The notes: a model not told the origin generated them from the letters alone. Numbered from the stretch's first letter, positions 32,054 through 41,583 are shown. The stretch: 41,660 bases of DNA from an uncultured Oscillospiraceae bacterium (GCA_947627715.1 CANQXK010000023.1:1-41660); one strand, 5' to 3'. Numbers and translations are program-made.

Positions 32054-33538
32054 TCAATCAAATAAAAGGTCGTACTTTTCCACATCCATAACGACGCTCC
32101 CGTCCGACTCAAAGCTGATGGCGTCGGCGCTGACGTCGGTGTAGATCACCGTGGTGGCGGCCTGCTCGCCGTCGTTGACAAACAGCTCCATGCTGTATTT
32201 GTCCAGGAGGATGCGCAGCTTGATCTCCCCGCCGCGCGGGCGGACCACGAAGTCACGGACGTTGACGATGTCGTGGGGGAAGCCGCAGCGGGTGCGGTCC
32301 ACCCGCACGGTGTTGCATTCGGGCTTGTAGCGCACCACGGTCATATGCTCGCCGTCCCCCGCCACGTTGATCTTGAAGAGCCGGTAGCCGGTCTGGGAGG
32401 CGGGGCGCACGGTGACGGTCATGTCCACCACCCGGCCCCGGACGTTCTGGAGCGTCAGCATCCCATTCAGGAGGACGTTCCTGTAGAGGATCTGATAGCT
32501 CCGGCACGATTCGATCTCCCGCACCGGGCGCTGGATGAGCCGCCCGTCCTTTATGGACAGCTCCCGGGGCACCGTCATCTGGCCGAAGCACCGGCAATTC
32601 CGGGGCTGACAGCCCACGGTCTCCCAGTTTTGCATCCAGCCGATCATCACCCGCCGCCCGTCGGTGGTCAACAGCGTCTGCGGGGCGTAGAAGTCGAGGC
32701 CGTAGTCGATGGCCTGGACGTTCTCCCGGACGAGGTGGCACCGCTCCCGGTCATAGCTGCCGATGAGGCACACCGTGCCGTGTCCGGCGTGAAACTCAAG
32801 GCCCACGGCGGCCATCTCCTCCGGGCTTGTGAGGAGGACGTGCTTGCCGTCAAGGGCGAAGAAATCCGGGCACTCCCACATCCGGCCGAACTGGTTGTGG
32901 CACGCCGCCAGCACGCCCCTGAAGGTCCAGGAGACGCAGTCGGCGCTCTCGTAGAGCAGGATGGAGCCGCTGCCGTCGGCGGGGCGGTTGCCCACCACCA
33001 TGTAGTAGACATCGCCCTCCCGCCATATCTTGGGGTCCCGGAAGTCGAAGGGACTTCCGCCCTCAGGCAGACCGCTGGCGGAGATCACGGGGTTGCGCGG
33101 GCATTTTTCATAGTCCAGCCCGTCGCCCACCGCCACGCACTGGGTCTGGCAGTCGTGGAGGTCGCCGTTCTCCTCCCGCACCTGCCGGACGCCGGTGTAC
33201 AGAAGGAGCTGGCGGCCGTCGGGAAGCTCTATGGCGCTCCCGGAGAAGCAGCCGTTCTTATCGTAAGGCGTATCCGGGGCCAGGGCGGCGGGGAGGCGCT
33301 CCCAGTGGAGGAAGTCGCGGGTCTTCACATGGCCCCAGTGCATGGGACCCCACTTGGTGTCGTAGGGGTGATACTGGTAGAACAGGTGGTATTCGCCCTT
33401 ATAGAGCGAAAAGCCGTTGGGGTCGTTCATCCACCCTATGGTGGGGGTGAGATGGTACGCCGGACGGTTTTTATCCTTGATAAACGGCCCGTAGTGGGCC
33501 TCAAATTCTCTGGCTTTTTGTAATTTGTCACTGATCAT
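32054..33538 (-). CDS. Cytoplasmic glycoside hydrolase family 32 (sucrase/beta-fructosidase)
   Basis: A 494-residue enzyme without a signal peptide. The GH32 motifs are WMNDPNG (36-42; nucleophile D39), FDFRDPKIW (transition-state Asp) and MWECPDFF (acid/base Glu). The N-terminal five-bladed propeller is followed by a beta-sandwich. It hydrolyses sucrose, sucrose 6-phosphate or short fructo-oligosaccharides; the ABC import here favours unphosphorylated substrates. ATG 33538 has GAGGAGA ahead and overlaps the end of the YesL-like gene by 11 bases. Confidence 0.93.
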   Translation of the reverse strand: MISDKLQKAREFEAHYGPFIKDKNRPAYHLTPTIGWMNDPNGFSLYKGEYHLFYQYHPYDTKWGPMHWGHVKTRDFLHWERLPAALAPDTPYDKNGCFSGSAIELPDGRQLLLYTGVRQVREENGDLHDCQTQCVAVGDGLDYEKCPRNPVISASGLPEGGSPFDFRDPKIWREGDVYYMVVGNRPADGSGSILLYESADCVSWTFRGVLAACHNQFGRMWECPDFFALDGKHVLLTSPEEMAAVGLEFHAGHGTVCLIGSYDRERCHLVRENVQAIDYGLDFYAPQTLLTTDGRRVMIGWMQNWETVGCQPRNCRCFGQMTVPRELSIKDGRLIQRPVREIESCRSYQILYRNVLLNGMLTLQNVRGRVVDMTVTVRPASQTGYRLFKINVAGDGEHMTVVRYKPECNTVRVDRTRCGFPHDIVNVRDFVVRPRGGEIKLRILLDKYSMELFVNDGEQAATTVIYTDVSADAISFESDGSVVMDVEKYDLLFD

Positions 33539-34202
33539 GAATATCCGTCTCCTCTTCGCTGTCGGAACCCCCGGAGGTCTCGCGTTCCAGATCCTCCGGG
33601 CGCATATGGAGCCTGAAGACGCTCTCCGTGGTGAAGCTGAACACCACGAACAGAGCCGCCGGCAGGATAAGCGCCATAAACGGCACAAGAAGCGTGAGCG
33701 CCATGCCTGCGAGGGCCGGGAGCAGCACGCCCAGCATTTTGATGGGGTGGAGCGTCATCAGCATGAAGCCGAATTTCAGGACCTCCCGGACGCTCCCGTT
33801 GAACCGGGCCGCGTAAGAGGCCACGTAGACGGCCCAGGTGACGGCGAGGCACCAAAGGACCAGCACGACGTAGAAAAGGCCGCCAAAAGCGCCGCCGGAG
33901 AGCCTGACGCCGCGAAGGACGAACACGTCCATCGTCAGCAGGGCCAGCACGGCGAATACCACAAGGCCCAGGAGGGTGGAACGCTTGAAATTCTCCCGGA
34001 AGGCCCCCCAGAAGCGGGACCACAGCGCGCCCTCCTTCCGCCTTATGGTGTGGTACGCCGCGGCGTACAGGGCCGTGGTGGAGGCCCCGATGGTGACGAC
34101 AGGCAGGGAGAAGACGATCCAGAGTACGCTGAGGCAGATGCAGTCCCCGATGGAGGTGAGGGCGCTCATAAGAGGGCTGTCATATCCGAAAATACCTTTC
34201 AT
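33528..34202 (-). CDS. YesL-like DUF624 membrane protein
   Basis: A 224-residue protein with about five membrane helices. The start MKGIFGYDSPLMSALTSIGD and LPVVTIGASTTALYAA are signatures of the DUF624/YesL family, which is usually found in operons for ABC uptake of complex carbohydrates with unknown function. The tail is charged (SDSEEETDIHD). The gene fits between the two GH32 genes of the fructan operon. Confidence 0.9.
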   Translation of the reverse strand: MKGIFGYDSPLMSALTSIGDCICLSVLWIVFSLPVVTIGASTTALYAAAYHTIRRKEGALWSRFWGAFRENFKRSTLLGLVVFAVLALLTMDVFVLRGVRLSGGAFGGLFYVVLVLWCLAVTWAVYVASYAARFNGSVREVLKFGFMLMTLHPIKMLGVLLPALAGMALTLLVPFMALILPAALFVVFSFTTESVFRLHMRPEDLERETSGGSDSEEETDIHDQ

Positions 34203-34247
34203 GTTTTCTCCCTTGCCTTTCTCCGCCGTGGGGCGGGGTCCCGGCCG

Positions 34248-35987
34248 TTACGGCCTTGTGTACTCTCTGAGAGAGGTGAAGAGCACGGAGTTGTTCTCCG
34301 CGAAGATCTGGATGGGCTTTCCGCTGGCGCCGTAGAGCCGGACCGTCAGGGCCGCGATGCCGTCGATGTAGAAGATGCCCACGGACCCCTCCTGGATGTA
34401 GGTGAAGGAGTAGGTCTCGCCCGCCGTGAGGGGCGCGGCGGTCTCGGCGATGAGGGTGCTGCCCTGGTTGAAGTAGAGCCGCATCATGCCGTCGGCGGGG
34501 GAGATGGAGATGAGCTTGTTCTTCTCGGCCCGGCCGTTGTAATCAAAGCTCAGTCCGAAGGAGCCTGTGCCGGTGAAGGTGAACTCGCCGGTGAGCAGGA
34601 AGCTTTCGTAGCAGGTGAAGGCGTCGGCGTAGTTGTAGGCGGACCCGGCGGCCACATAGGCGTGGGTGCCGCCTTCGCAGGGAAGCTCCCGGCGGGCGGT
34701 GAAGGCGTTCTCAAGGGCGTCCACGGGGTCCAAAGTCAAGGTCCCGTCGGGGTTCTGGATGACCTCCTGGACCGCCACGTTGCCGCCCCACGCGGCCACG
34801 TCCTGGGTGGAGGAGGCGGATTCGCTTCTCCGCGCCCAGCCCACCATGTACACCCTGTCGCCGTCCTCCACGTGCTTGGCGGCGTAAAAGAGCTTGCCGT
34901 CCAGCCGCGTGGGGTCGCCGTAGGGGCCGTAGGGGGTGTCGGCCACGGCGTACCAAAGGGTGTCGTCCTGGGCGGAGTAGGTGATGTAGTACTTCCCGCC
35001 CATCTCAAAGGTGTCGGAGCACTCCAAGTTCCAGAAGTCGCCGTTTTTGGCCTCGTCGTTGGTGAAGATGACGCCGTCGTAGTGGACGTTCTCAAGGTCG
35101 GGGGAGAGGGTGTATTTCAGGATCCTGGCCACGCCCCCCTGAGAGGCGGTGACGGTGAGGACGATGTTGCCGCTGGCCGGGTCCACATAGCCCTGGGGGT
35201 CCCGGAAGTCCTGCTTCTGGCCCAGCTCGGCGGGAGGCGTGATGTCCCAGCCCTCCAGCTTCTCAAAGGAGGTGGGGGTGTCGCCCACGGCCACCATGAT
35301 CTTCTCGGCGTACTCCAGGATAGCGCCGTTCCCGTGTCCAGTATAAAAGAAATAATACTTCCCGTCAACCTTAACAACGGAGCCTGTGCCGATCCAGCTG
35401 TCCTGGCCCCCGTCGGGGTTGGCGCCCAGCACCGCGTCGTCGTACTCGGTGTAGGTGACAAAGTCGGTGGTGGTGGCAAGGTAGGCGGAGTGGTTCAGGG
35501 AGTCGCCCGCCTCCTTCAGGTAGTAGATGTAGTAGGTGCCGTCCTCATAGTAGGGCATGGTGTCGCCCACATACGGCTGGCTTGAGCCGTCCTTCTCCGG
35601 CAGGAAGAAGGCGCTGTAGTCGTAGGCCTCCTCCTGGCTTCCGGGGCTGCGCAGGGAGGAGAAGTCCTTGTCATTGCCGGGGTCGGAGTAGTCCTCGCCG
35701 CCGCTCCTGTCCCATCCGGCGTAGAGGGTCATGCTGCCCTCCACCTTGTCGGAGCTTACGTCAAAGGGCTGGGTGAGGCCGGCGTCCTGGAACCAGCCGA
35801 TGAAGCTGTAGCCGTCCCTTGAGGGTTCGGCGGGGGCGGCGAGCTTCTTCCCGCCCTTCACGGTCTGCGCCTCTATGGAGACGCCGGCGGAGGCGGCGTC
35901 AAAGCTCACGGTGTACTCGGCCGACGAGCAGGCGGCGAGGGAGAGGACGAGAACGAGGCAGAGCGCCGCGCATATGATCTTTTTCAT
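34248..35987 (-). CDS. Surface lipoprotein with GH32-like catalytic fold and InlB-type repeat
   Basis: A 579-residue lipoprotein (LSLAAC, lipid-bound C20). Residues 25-95 form a Listeria/Bacteroides InlB-type repeat (GYSFIGWFQDAG, TLYAGW). A GH32/GH-J propeller follows: GDTMPYYEDGTYYIYYL (nucleophile Asp position), QDFRDPQGY and LECSDTF, matching the RDP and EC motifs. A C-terminal beta-sandwich region follows (FTFTGTGSFGLSFDYNG). It probably cuts levan or inulin at the cell surface. Its first motif is GDTMP, not the classic MNDPNG, so specificity is uncertain. AAGGAGA precedes ATG 35987. Confidence 0.85.
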   Translation of the reverse strand: MKKIICAALCLVLVLSLAACSSAEYTVSFDAASAGVSIEAQTVKGGKKLAAPAEPSRDGYSFIGWFQDAGLTQPFDVSSDKVEGSMTLYAGWDRSGGEDYSDPGNDKDFSSLRSPGSQEEAYDYSAFFLPEKDGSSQPYVGDTMPYYEDGTYYIYYLKEAGDSLNHSAYLATTTDFVTYTEYDDAVLGANPDGGQDSWIGTGSVVKVDGKYYFFYTGHGNGAILEYAEKIMVAVGDTPTSFEKLEGWDITPPAELGQKQDFRDPQGYVDPASGNIVLTVTASQGGVARILKYTLSPDLENVHYDGVIFTNDEAKNGDFWNLECSDTFEMGGKYYITYSAQDDTLWYAVADTPYGPYGDPTRLDGKLFYAAKHVEDGDRVYMVGWARRSESASSTQDVAAWGGNVAVQEVIQNPDGTLTLDPVDALENAFTARRELPCEGGTHAYVAAGSAYNYADAFTCYESFLLTGEFTFTGTGSFGLSFDYNGRAEKNKLISISPADGMMRLYFNQGSTLIAETAAPLTAGETYSFTYIQEGSVGIFYIDGIAALTVRLYGASGKPIQIFAENNSVLFTSLREYTRP

Positions 35988-36013
35988 TGATTTCGGTCTC
36001 CTTGCTTTTACGG

Positions 36014-36047
36014 CTTGCAGAGGGGATGGGACCATCCCCTCTGCAAG
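36014..36047 (-). promoter_or_regulatory. Perfect hairpin in the fructan transcript
   Basis: CTTGCAGAGGGGATGG (36014-36029) and its exact complement (36032-36047) form a 16-bp stem with almost no loop, between the sugar-binding lipoprotein and GH32 lipoprotein genes. On the minus strand it is not followed by a T-run, so a role as an RNA-stabilising or processing stem is more likely than termination. Confidence 0.7.
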
Positions 36048-36064
36048 GCTGTTGGGTTTTTAAA

Positions 36065-37906
36065 TTAGATGATGCTTCTCTGATAGATGGTGATGTTGGA
36101 GATCTCCACGGTGACCTCGCCCATCTCTGCAAGAGCGGCGGAGCCGAACTGGAACAGCATCTCGAAGTCCATATCCGTGATCAGGGTGTCGGTGGTCTCG
36201 AAGGTGAAGGTCTGCTCCTCGGTGGTGAAGTCGATCCCCTCCTGGACTCTGGGATCCCAGCCGCCCATGGGGTTCAGGGCGAAGCCGCAGGATACGGGCT
36301 GGCTGGCCTTGCCGGTGACCTCAATGGTGAAGTAGCTGTCGGCGGGGAGGGTCAGCTTGTTGCCGCCGTGGCCGATGATGAGCTTGTTGTGGAAGTCGGT
36401 GTTGCCGCCCTGGTCGATGCGGTAGCAGAGCTTGCCGTCCTCGGTCCAGATGGTGCCCACGCCCAGTTCGTTGTCCTCATCGGTGCCGTTGAAGGTGGTC
36501 CAGATGTAGTCGGGGTTCGCCGTGCAATGGGCGGAGGTGGCGCTTACGCTGAAGGAGTCAATGGTCTTGTTGGTCTCTTGGTCACCCTCTAAGGTGCCGA
36601 ACTCCACCGCGGTGACGGTGATGGTGTTGGAGGTGACGCCCTCGGCGGGGTTGCCGATCTGCATACGGATCACGGGGTCCTCCACGGTCTTCTCGGCGGT
36701 GAAGGTCTGGGTCACGGTGACCTCCTCGCCGGCCTTGAGGCTTATGTTGTTGAAGTTGGCGCGCGCTTGGTCGGCCTGCGCGGCGCTCTCCACCAGCAGC
36801 TCACCGGACTGGTCGCTCCCGGCAACGGCTGTGAGCTTGTAATAATACTTCGCGCCCTCCTGGACGGTCACTCCGGCAAGCGCCAGGTCAGCCTTGACGG
36901 ACCAGATGCCGCCGCCCTCTCCGGGGTAGTTGTCGATGGTGAAGAGTCCCTTGCCCTCGGCAACGGAGGCGGAGCCGTTGGCGCCGTCACCGGCGGACAG
37001 GGCCACGGCGGAGGCGTCGGCGAAGTCGGCGGTGTAGGCGGGGACCTCGGTGTTGGCGCCGGTGGTCTCAAAGAGCTCGATCTTATCAATTGTCACGGCG
37101 AAGTCGGTGGGGGTGGTATCCGCGGGGTTGTCGGGGTTGGGCGAGATCTTGCCCAGGTTTATGATGAGCTCCGCTGTGCCCTCGGCGGGGACGGTGAAGT
37201 TGAGCTCAATGGGGGTGATGGCGGTGCCGATCTTCTGGTTGTAGGTATCTCCGAAGAGCACCCAGCCCTCCTCGGCCTCGTTGCGGGCGAACATATGGGC
37301 GTAGGTCTCCTTGGTGGACTTTGCCCAGACCTTGAGCTTGTAGTCAGCGGCCTTGACGGGAACTCCCGCCTTCTTCAGCTGGACCTCGCCGTCGCCGGCG
37401 CCGGGATCGGCGATGTCGAAGACGAAAGCGCCCTGCTTCAGCTCGCCTGTGGCGGAGGCGGACTCGCCAAAGGAGGCGGCCCAGCCGTGTCCGTCGGCGG
37501 CAGCGTCGGAGAAGGTGAGGTTCAGGAACTCCACCGCCTCGCCGGTCTGGCGGGTGACGGTCAGGGTGGCGTAGGCCTCGACGGTCTCGCCGCCCTTGTC
37601 GGTGACGGAGTAGGTCAGCTCATAGGAGCCGGGCTTCTCCGGGGTGGCCTTGCCGTTGGCGAAGGTCAGAGAGGGCATGGAGGAGACGGTGATCATGGAG
37701 GTGATGTCGCCGTCCTCCGCGTCGGAGGCGGTGACGCCCGCCAGGGCGTCAAACTGGCTGCCCGCCTCGACGGCCTGGTCGGCGACGCCGGAGATGGAGG
37801 GGGGCGTGTTCTCGCCCCCGTTGCCGAAGTTGTTGGAGCAGGCGGCAAGGCTCAGCGCCATGGTGAGGCACAGCAGGACCGCTGTGAGCTTGCTTGCTTT
37901 TTTCAT
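36065..37906 (-). CDS. Large surface lipoprotein with repeated beta-sandwich domains
   Basis: A 613-residue lipoprotein (LAAC, lipid-bound C23). An Ig-like/DUF5011-type domain comes first (PPSISGVADQAVEAGSQFD, LTYSVTDKGGETVEAYATL), followed by beta-sandwich modules like carbohydrate-binding modules (EFLNLTFSDAAADGHGWAAS; TIDKIELFETTG; a last module with DFEMLFQFGS near 585). No catalytic motif is visible. It probably tethers fructan near the cell for the neighbouring GH32 lipoprotein and binding protein. The family is inferred from architecture; I cannot assign a CBM number. Note high Thr/Ala/Gly content. GGGAG precedes ATG 37906. Confidence 0.75.
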   Translation of the reverse strand: MKKASKLTAVLLCLTMALSLAACSNNFGNGGENTPPSISGVADQAVEAGSQFDALAGVTASDAEDGDITSMITVSSMPSLTFANGKATPEKPGSYELTYSVTDKGGETVEAYATLTVTRQTGEAVEFLNLTFSDAAADGHGWAASFGESASATGELKQGAFVFDIADPGAGDGEVQLKKAGVPVKAADYKLKVWAKSTKETYAHMFARNEAEEGWVLFGDTYNQKIGTAITPIELNFTVPAEGTAELIINLGKISPNPDNPADTTPTDFAVTIDKIELFETTGANTEVPAYTADFADASAVALSAGDGANGSASVAEGKGLFTIDNYPGEGGGIWSVKADLALAGVTVQEGAKYYYKLTAVAGSDQSGELLVESAAQADQARANFNNISLKAGEEVTVTQTFTAEKTVEDPVIRMQIGNPAEGVTSNTITVTAVEFGTLEGDQETNKTIDSFSVSATSAHCTANPDYIWTTFNGTDEDNELGVGTIWTEDGKLCYRIDQGGNTDFHNKLIIGHGGNKLTLPADSYFTIEVTGKASQPVSCGFALNPMGGWDPRVQEGIDFTTEEQTFTFETTDTLITDMDFEMLFQFGSAALAEMGEVTVEISNITIYQRSII

Positions 37907-37925
37907 GTCGATATTCTCCCTTCCC

Positions 37926-39614
37926 TTACTTGCTGGAGGTGTACCTGTCGTAGGCCGCCTGATAGACGCCCTTGATCTCGTCCAGATGCGTCCGGCCGGT
38001 GAGGTCGTTCTGGAAGGCGGACCAGTCGCTGTCGGAGACGCCGCCGTTCATGAGCCATTTGATGAGGTTGGTGCGGATGTAGTCGTTGAGGGCGGACTCG
38101 TACTCGCTGATGGTGTTCAGCTCCTCAAGGGTGAACTGAAGGTTGGGGGTGGGGGTGGTCCCGGCGGGGATGTAGGGGGTCACGTAGGCGTCCAGACGCT
38201 CAAGGCGCAGCTTGGCGCGAGGCTCCATGTTGACCACATTGTTCCAGGCGTAGTCGCTGAGGTAGATGATGCCGAGGGGCGCGTTCTGGAGGCGCAGGTC
38301 GTCGGCGCTGACGCCCTCAGGCTGCTCCTTCTGGACCAGCATTCCGTTGGCGTCCAACTCCTCCTCATAGACGATGCCGATGGGGCCGTAGTTGATCTGC
38401 GCGGAGATCATGGGATCGTAGTAGCGGTCGAAGTAGGTGAGAAGGACTTCCACGTTGGGCACGCCGGCGAAGATGACCACCTCGCCGGTGCTGATCTCCG
38501 GGTTGTTGGAGACGCAGCAGGTCTGATCGCCGTTGGGACCCACCAGCGGGGTGCAGACGATGTAGTTCTCCGGGTTGGACACCACCGTCTCGCTCTCCCA
38601 CCAGTAGAAGAAGCCGTAGGTCTCAGCGCCCTTGCCCTGGGCCAGGAACTGGTCCTGGGAGATCTCATAGGAGACCTTGTCGATGAGGTTGTTGGTAGTC
38701 CAGTTGGCGATGAAGTTGGTGGCCTCCTTGAAGCGGTCGTCCTGGACGGTGTAGGTGACCTTGCCGTCCACCACCACGCGGTGCTCCAGGTTGTCGTTGA
38801 GGCCGAACATACCGTAGAGGTCGCACTGGTTGCCCTGCCAGTTGTTGTAGACGAAGCTCATGGGGCGCTCGTCGTCGGTCTTGCCGTTGCCGTTCATGTC
38901 GTTGTCGCGGAAGTAGGTCATCAGCTGCTCCGCCTGAGAGGCGGTGAGGGTGATGCCGTCCACAAGGTCCGCCTCGGTGATGCCGTCAACGGCCTTGGCC
39001 TTGATGGCCTCGGCAGCCCAGGTCTTGTTGAGGAAGAGGATGTTGGGACTCTGGAGAAGGCCCATCTCCTCTACGCGGGGCAGGGAGTAGATCTTGCCGT
39101 CCTCGCTGGTGAGCTGCGCCTTGATGTCGGGGCGCTCCTCCAGGATCTTGGAGAAGTTGGGCATATACTGAAGGTAGTCGCTGATGGGGAGCAGCACATG
39201 GCGCTGGGCGTACTTGATGATCTCGCCGGCGCTCATGCCCGCGTGGTAGATGGCGTCAGGGCGGTCGTTGGCGTTGCCGAAGATCAGGTTCTTCTGCTGG
39301 CCGTAGACGGACTCGGAGACGTTCTCCCAGGACACGTAGACATTGGTGCTCTCAAAGAGGTCCTGCATGATCTTCATGTCGTTGTAGTCCATGGCGGAGG
39401 CGTTCTTGGAGGAGTAGATGTTGAAGGAGATCTCCTGCGCGCCCTTGTCGTTGAGAATGGGGGCGGAGGTGTCCTCCCACTGGTAGCCGTAGTCGGATAC
39501 CAGCTTATCGACCTCGGAGCTTTCACGGTCGTTGTTTTTGTTCCCGCCCTTGCCGCAGGACGCCAGCGTCAGCGCCAGAGCAAGGATGAGGATGATGGAT
39601 ATGAACTTTTTCAT
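37926..39614 (-). CDS. ABC sugar-binding lipoprotein (YtcQ/LplA-like)
   Basis: A 562-residue extracellular solute-binding protein. The lipoprotein signal ends LASC (C20), then a charged linker. The binding fold includes ISFNIYSSKNASAMDYNDMK, RPDAIYHAGMSAGE and FFYWWESE. Its length and its permease neighbours match the LplA/YtcQ class that handles oligosaccharides. It is the substrate receptor of the adjacent permeases; fructo-oligosaccharide is the likely ligand because of the GH32 genes downstream. GGAGG precedes the start at 39614. A 29-base gap separates it from the permease gene. Confidence 0.9.
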   Translation of the reverse strand: MKKFISIILILALALTLASCGKGGNKNNDRESSEVDKLVSDYGYQWEDTSAPILNDKGAQEISFNIYSSKNASAMDYNDMKIMQDLFESTNVYVSWENVSESVYGQQKNLIFGNANDRPDAIYHAGMSAGEIIKYAQRHVLLPISDYLQYMPNFSKILEERPDIKAQLTSEDGKIYSLPRVEEMGLLQSPNILFLNKTWAAEAIKAKAVDGITEADLVDGITLTASQAEQLMTYFRDNDMNGNGKTDDERPMSFVYNNWQGNQCDLYGMFGLNDNLEHRVVVDGKVTYTVQDDRFKEATNFIANWTTNNLIDKVSYEISQDQFLAQGKGAETYGFFYWWESETVVSNPENYIVCTPLVGPNGDQTCCVSNNPEISTGEVVIFAGVPNVEVLLTYFDRYYDPMISAQINYGPIGIVYEEELDANGMLVQKEQPEGVSADDLRLQNAPLGIIYLSDYAWNNVVNMEPRAKLRLERLDAYVTPYIPAGTTPTPNLQFTLEELNTISEYESALNDYIRTNLIKWLMNGGVSDSDWSAFQNDLTGRTHLDEIKGVYQAAYDRYTSSK

Positions 39615-39643
39615 TTTGTGACCTCCAAATTTGTTTTAAGGGA

Positions 39644-40552
39644 TCAGCCCTTGAGGGAGCCTATCATCACGCCCTGGCTGAAGTACTTCTGGACGAAGGG
39701 GTAGAGAAGCAGGACCGGGACGCTGGATACGATAACGGAGACGTACTTGATCTGATTGGCCAGGCGGAACTGTTCCAGAATGGTCTCGCCGCTGCCGCCC
39801 ACGGTGCTCTCGGAGGCGATGAGGATCTCCTTGAGGACCAGCTGCAGGGGGTACATATTCTCGTCCTGGAGGAAGATCATGGCGTTGAAGTAGCTGTTCC
39901 ACTGGCCGATGGCGTAGTAGAGGGCCATGACCGCCAGGATGGCCTTGGAGAGGGGCAGGACCAGGGAGGTGAACACCCTGTACTCGCCGGCGCCGTCGAT
40001 CTTGGCGGCCTCCACAAGCCCGTCGGGGATGCTGGTCTCAAAGAACGTCTTGGTCATGAAGAGGTTCCACACGGAGAGGATGGAGGGGAGCACGATGGCC
40101 CAGATGTTGTTGATGAGGCCCAGGGAGCTCATGACGTTGTAGAAGGGGATGAGGCCGCCGCCGAAGAACATGGGGATGATGAAGTAGATCATCCAGAACT
40201 TCTTGCCGGGGATGGTCTTGCGGCTCAGGCCCCAGCCGGCGGGGATGGTCACCACCAGGGACAGGATCACGGTGAGGCCGGTGTAGATGATGGTGTTGAG
40301 ATAGCCTCTCCAGATGCTGGTCTCCTGGAGGATGCGCTTGAAGCCCGCCATGGTGATTTGCACGGGGTACAGGATCACCTGGCCGCCCAGAACGGCGTCC
40401 GGGTCGGAGATGGAGGCGATGACGATGAAGTAGAGCGGGTAGATGACGATAATGGCCATCAGGGTCAGGAAGACGGTGTTGATGGCGTAGAACACCTTAT
40501 CGCCCGCGGAGAGGCGGATGGGAGCGCGCTTCGTCGCTGCTTTTACTGACAT
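39644..40552 (-). CDS. ABC sugar permease, LplC/YtcP-like
   Basis: A 302-residue inner membrane protein with six helices. The EAA loop is EAAKIDGAGEYRVFTSLVLP. The start VFYAINTVFLTLMAIIVIYP and end PVLLLYPFVQKYFSQGVMIG are typical of the LplC/YtcP group. It pairs with the LplB-like permease upstream. ATG 40552 follows AAAGGAGG. The two permease genes are 14 bases apart. Confidence 0.94.
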   Translation of the reverse strand: MSVKAATKRAPIRLSAGDKVFYAINTVFLTLMAIIVIYPLYFIVIASISDPDAVLGGQVILYPVQITMAGFKRILQETSIWRGYLNTIIYTGLTVILSLVVTIPAGWGLSRKTIPGKKFWMIYFIIPMFFGGGLIPFYNVMSSLGLINNIWAIVLPSILSVWNLFMTKTFFETSIPDGLVEAAKIDGAGEYRVFTSLVLPLSKAILAVMALYYAIGQWNSYFNAMIFLQDENMYPLQLVLKEILIASESTVGGSGETILEQFRLANQIKYVSVIVSSVPVLLLYPFVQKYFSQGVMIGSLKG

Positions 40553-40566
40553 TTCTTTTTCCTCCT

Positions 40567-41547
40567 TTACCACAGGGAATTCTCGGAGAACTTCTTGGAG
40601 GTGGTATTGGCGATGATCAGCAGGATCACGTTGATGATGGAGTTGAACAGGCCGATAGCCGTGGCGTAGCTCTGGTTGGGAACGCCGGTAAGACCCTGCT
40701 TATAAACGTAGGTGGCGATGATCTCGCTGACCTCCAGGTTGCCGTCGGTCATCATCAGCAGGACCTTCTCGTAGCCCACGCCCATGAGGCCGCCGATGGA
40801 CATGATGAGCATGACGCTGATCATGGGCATGATGGCCGGCAGGTCCACGTGGATGACCCGCTGGAAGCGGGACGCGCCGTCCAGAATGGCCGCCTCATGC
40901 TGGCCCAGGTCCACGTTGGAGAGGGCCGCGATGTAGATGATGGCGCTCCAGCCGAAGTCCTGCCAGTTGGAGGACAGGATGTAGAGGGGCCGGAAGGCGG
41001 AGCTCTCCAGGAAGTAGGACACCCTCTCCCCGCCGAAGTGGGCGGCGATGTTGTTCACAAGGCCGTAGCGGCCGAAGAACAGGGTCAGCATACCGACCAG
41101 GACCACCAGGGAGATGAAGTGGGGGCCGTTGAAGATGGTCTGGAGGACCTTGCTCATCCGCTTGCTCTTCATGGCGTTGAGCATCAGGGAGATGATGATG
41201 GGGAGGGGGAAGCCGATGACAAAGCCGATGATGCACAGGAGGAAGGTGTTCTTCATCAGGGGCCAGAACTGGACGTCGGTGAAGAACCGGGTGAAGTTCT
41301 TAAAGCCCACCCACTGGGTGTATTCCCCGAAGATGGGGTCGCCGGGCATGAAGTCCTGGAAGGCGATGAGAACGCCGTAGATGGGCAGGTAGTTGAAGAG
41401 AAATACGATGAGCACCGCGGGAAAGATCATGATGAGGAAGGGGTGGTTGTCCCGGAGCCTCCTCCACATCCTGGCGGACTTGCTCATGCCCGGCGTCGGG
41501 GCGTCCGCAGGGGCCTGGGAGACGGGGCCGTCTTTAACTTTTCGCAT
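40567..41547 (-). CDS. ABC sugar permease, LplB/YtxG-like
   Basis: A 326-residue inner membrane protein with six helices and the EAA loop EAAILDGASRFQRVIHVDLP. The N-terminal cytoplasmic tail is Pro-rich (SQAPADAPTPGMSK). FLFNYLPIYGVLIAFQDF and SENSLW are typical of the LplB family. ATG 41547 was chosen for the AAAGGAG eight bases ahead; a slightly longer frame exists. It forms the translocation pore with the next gene product. Confidence 0.93.
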   Translation of the reverse strand: MRKVKDGPVSQAPADAPTPGMSKSARMWRRLRDNHPFLIMIFPAVLIVFLFNYLPIYGVLIAFQDFMPGDPIFGEYTQWVGFKNFTRFFTDVQFWPLMKNTFLLCIIGFVIGFPLPIIISLMLNAMKSKRMSKVLQTIFNGPHFISLVVLVGMLTLFFGRYGLVNNIAAHFGGERVSYFLESSAFRPLYILSSNWQDFGWSAIIYIAALSNVDLGQHEAAILDGASRFQRVIHVDLPAIMPMISVMLIMSIGGLMGVGYEKVLLMMTDGNLEVSEIIATYVYKQGLTGVPNQSYATAIGLFNSIINVILLIIANTTSKKFSENSLW

Positions 41548-41583
41548 AGGGAGATCTCCTTTCACCGTTGAAGGTAGATTTGA

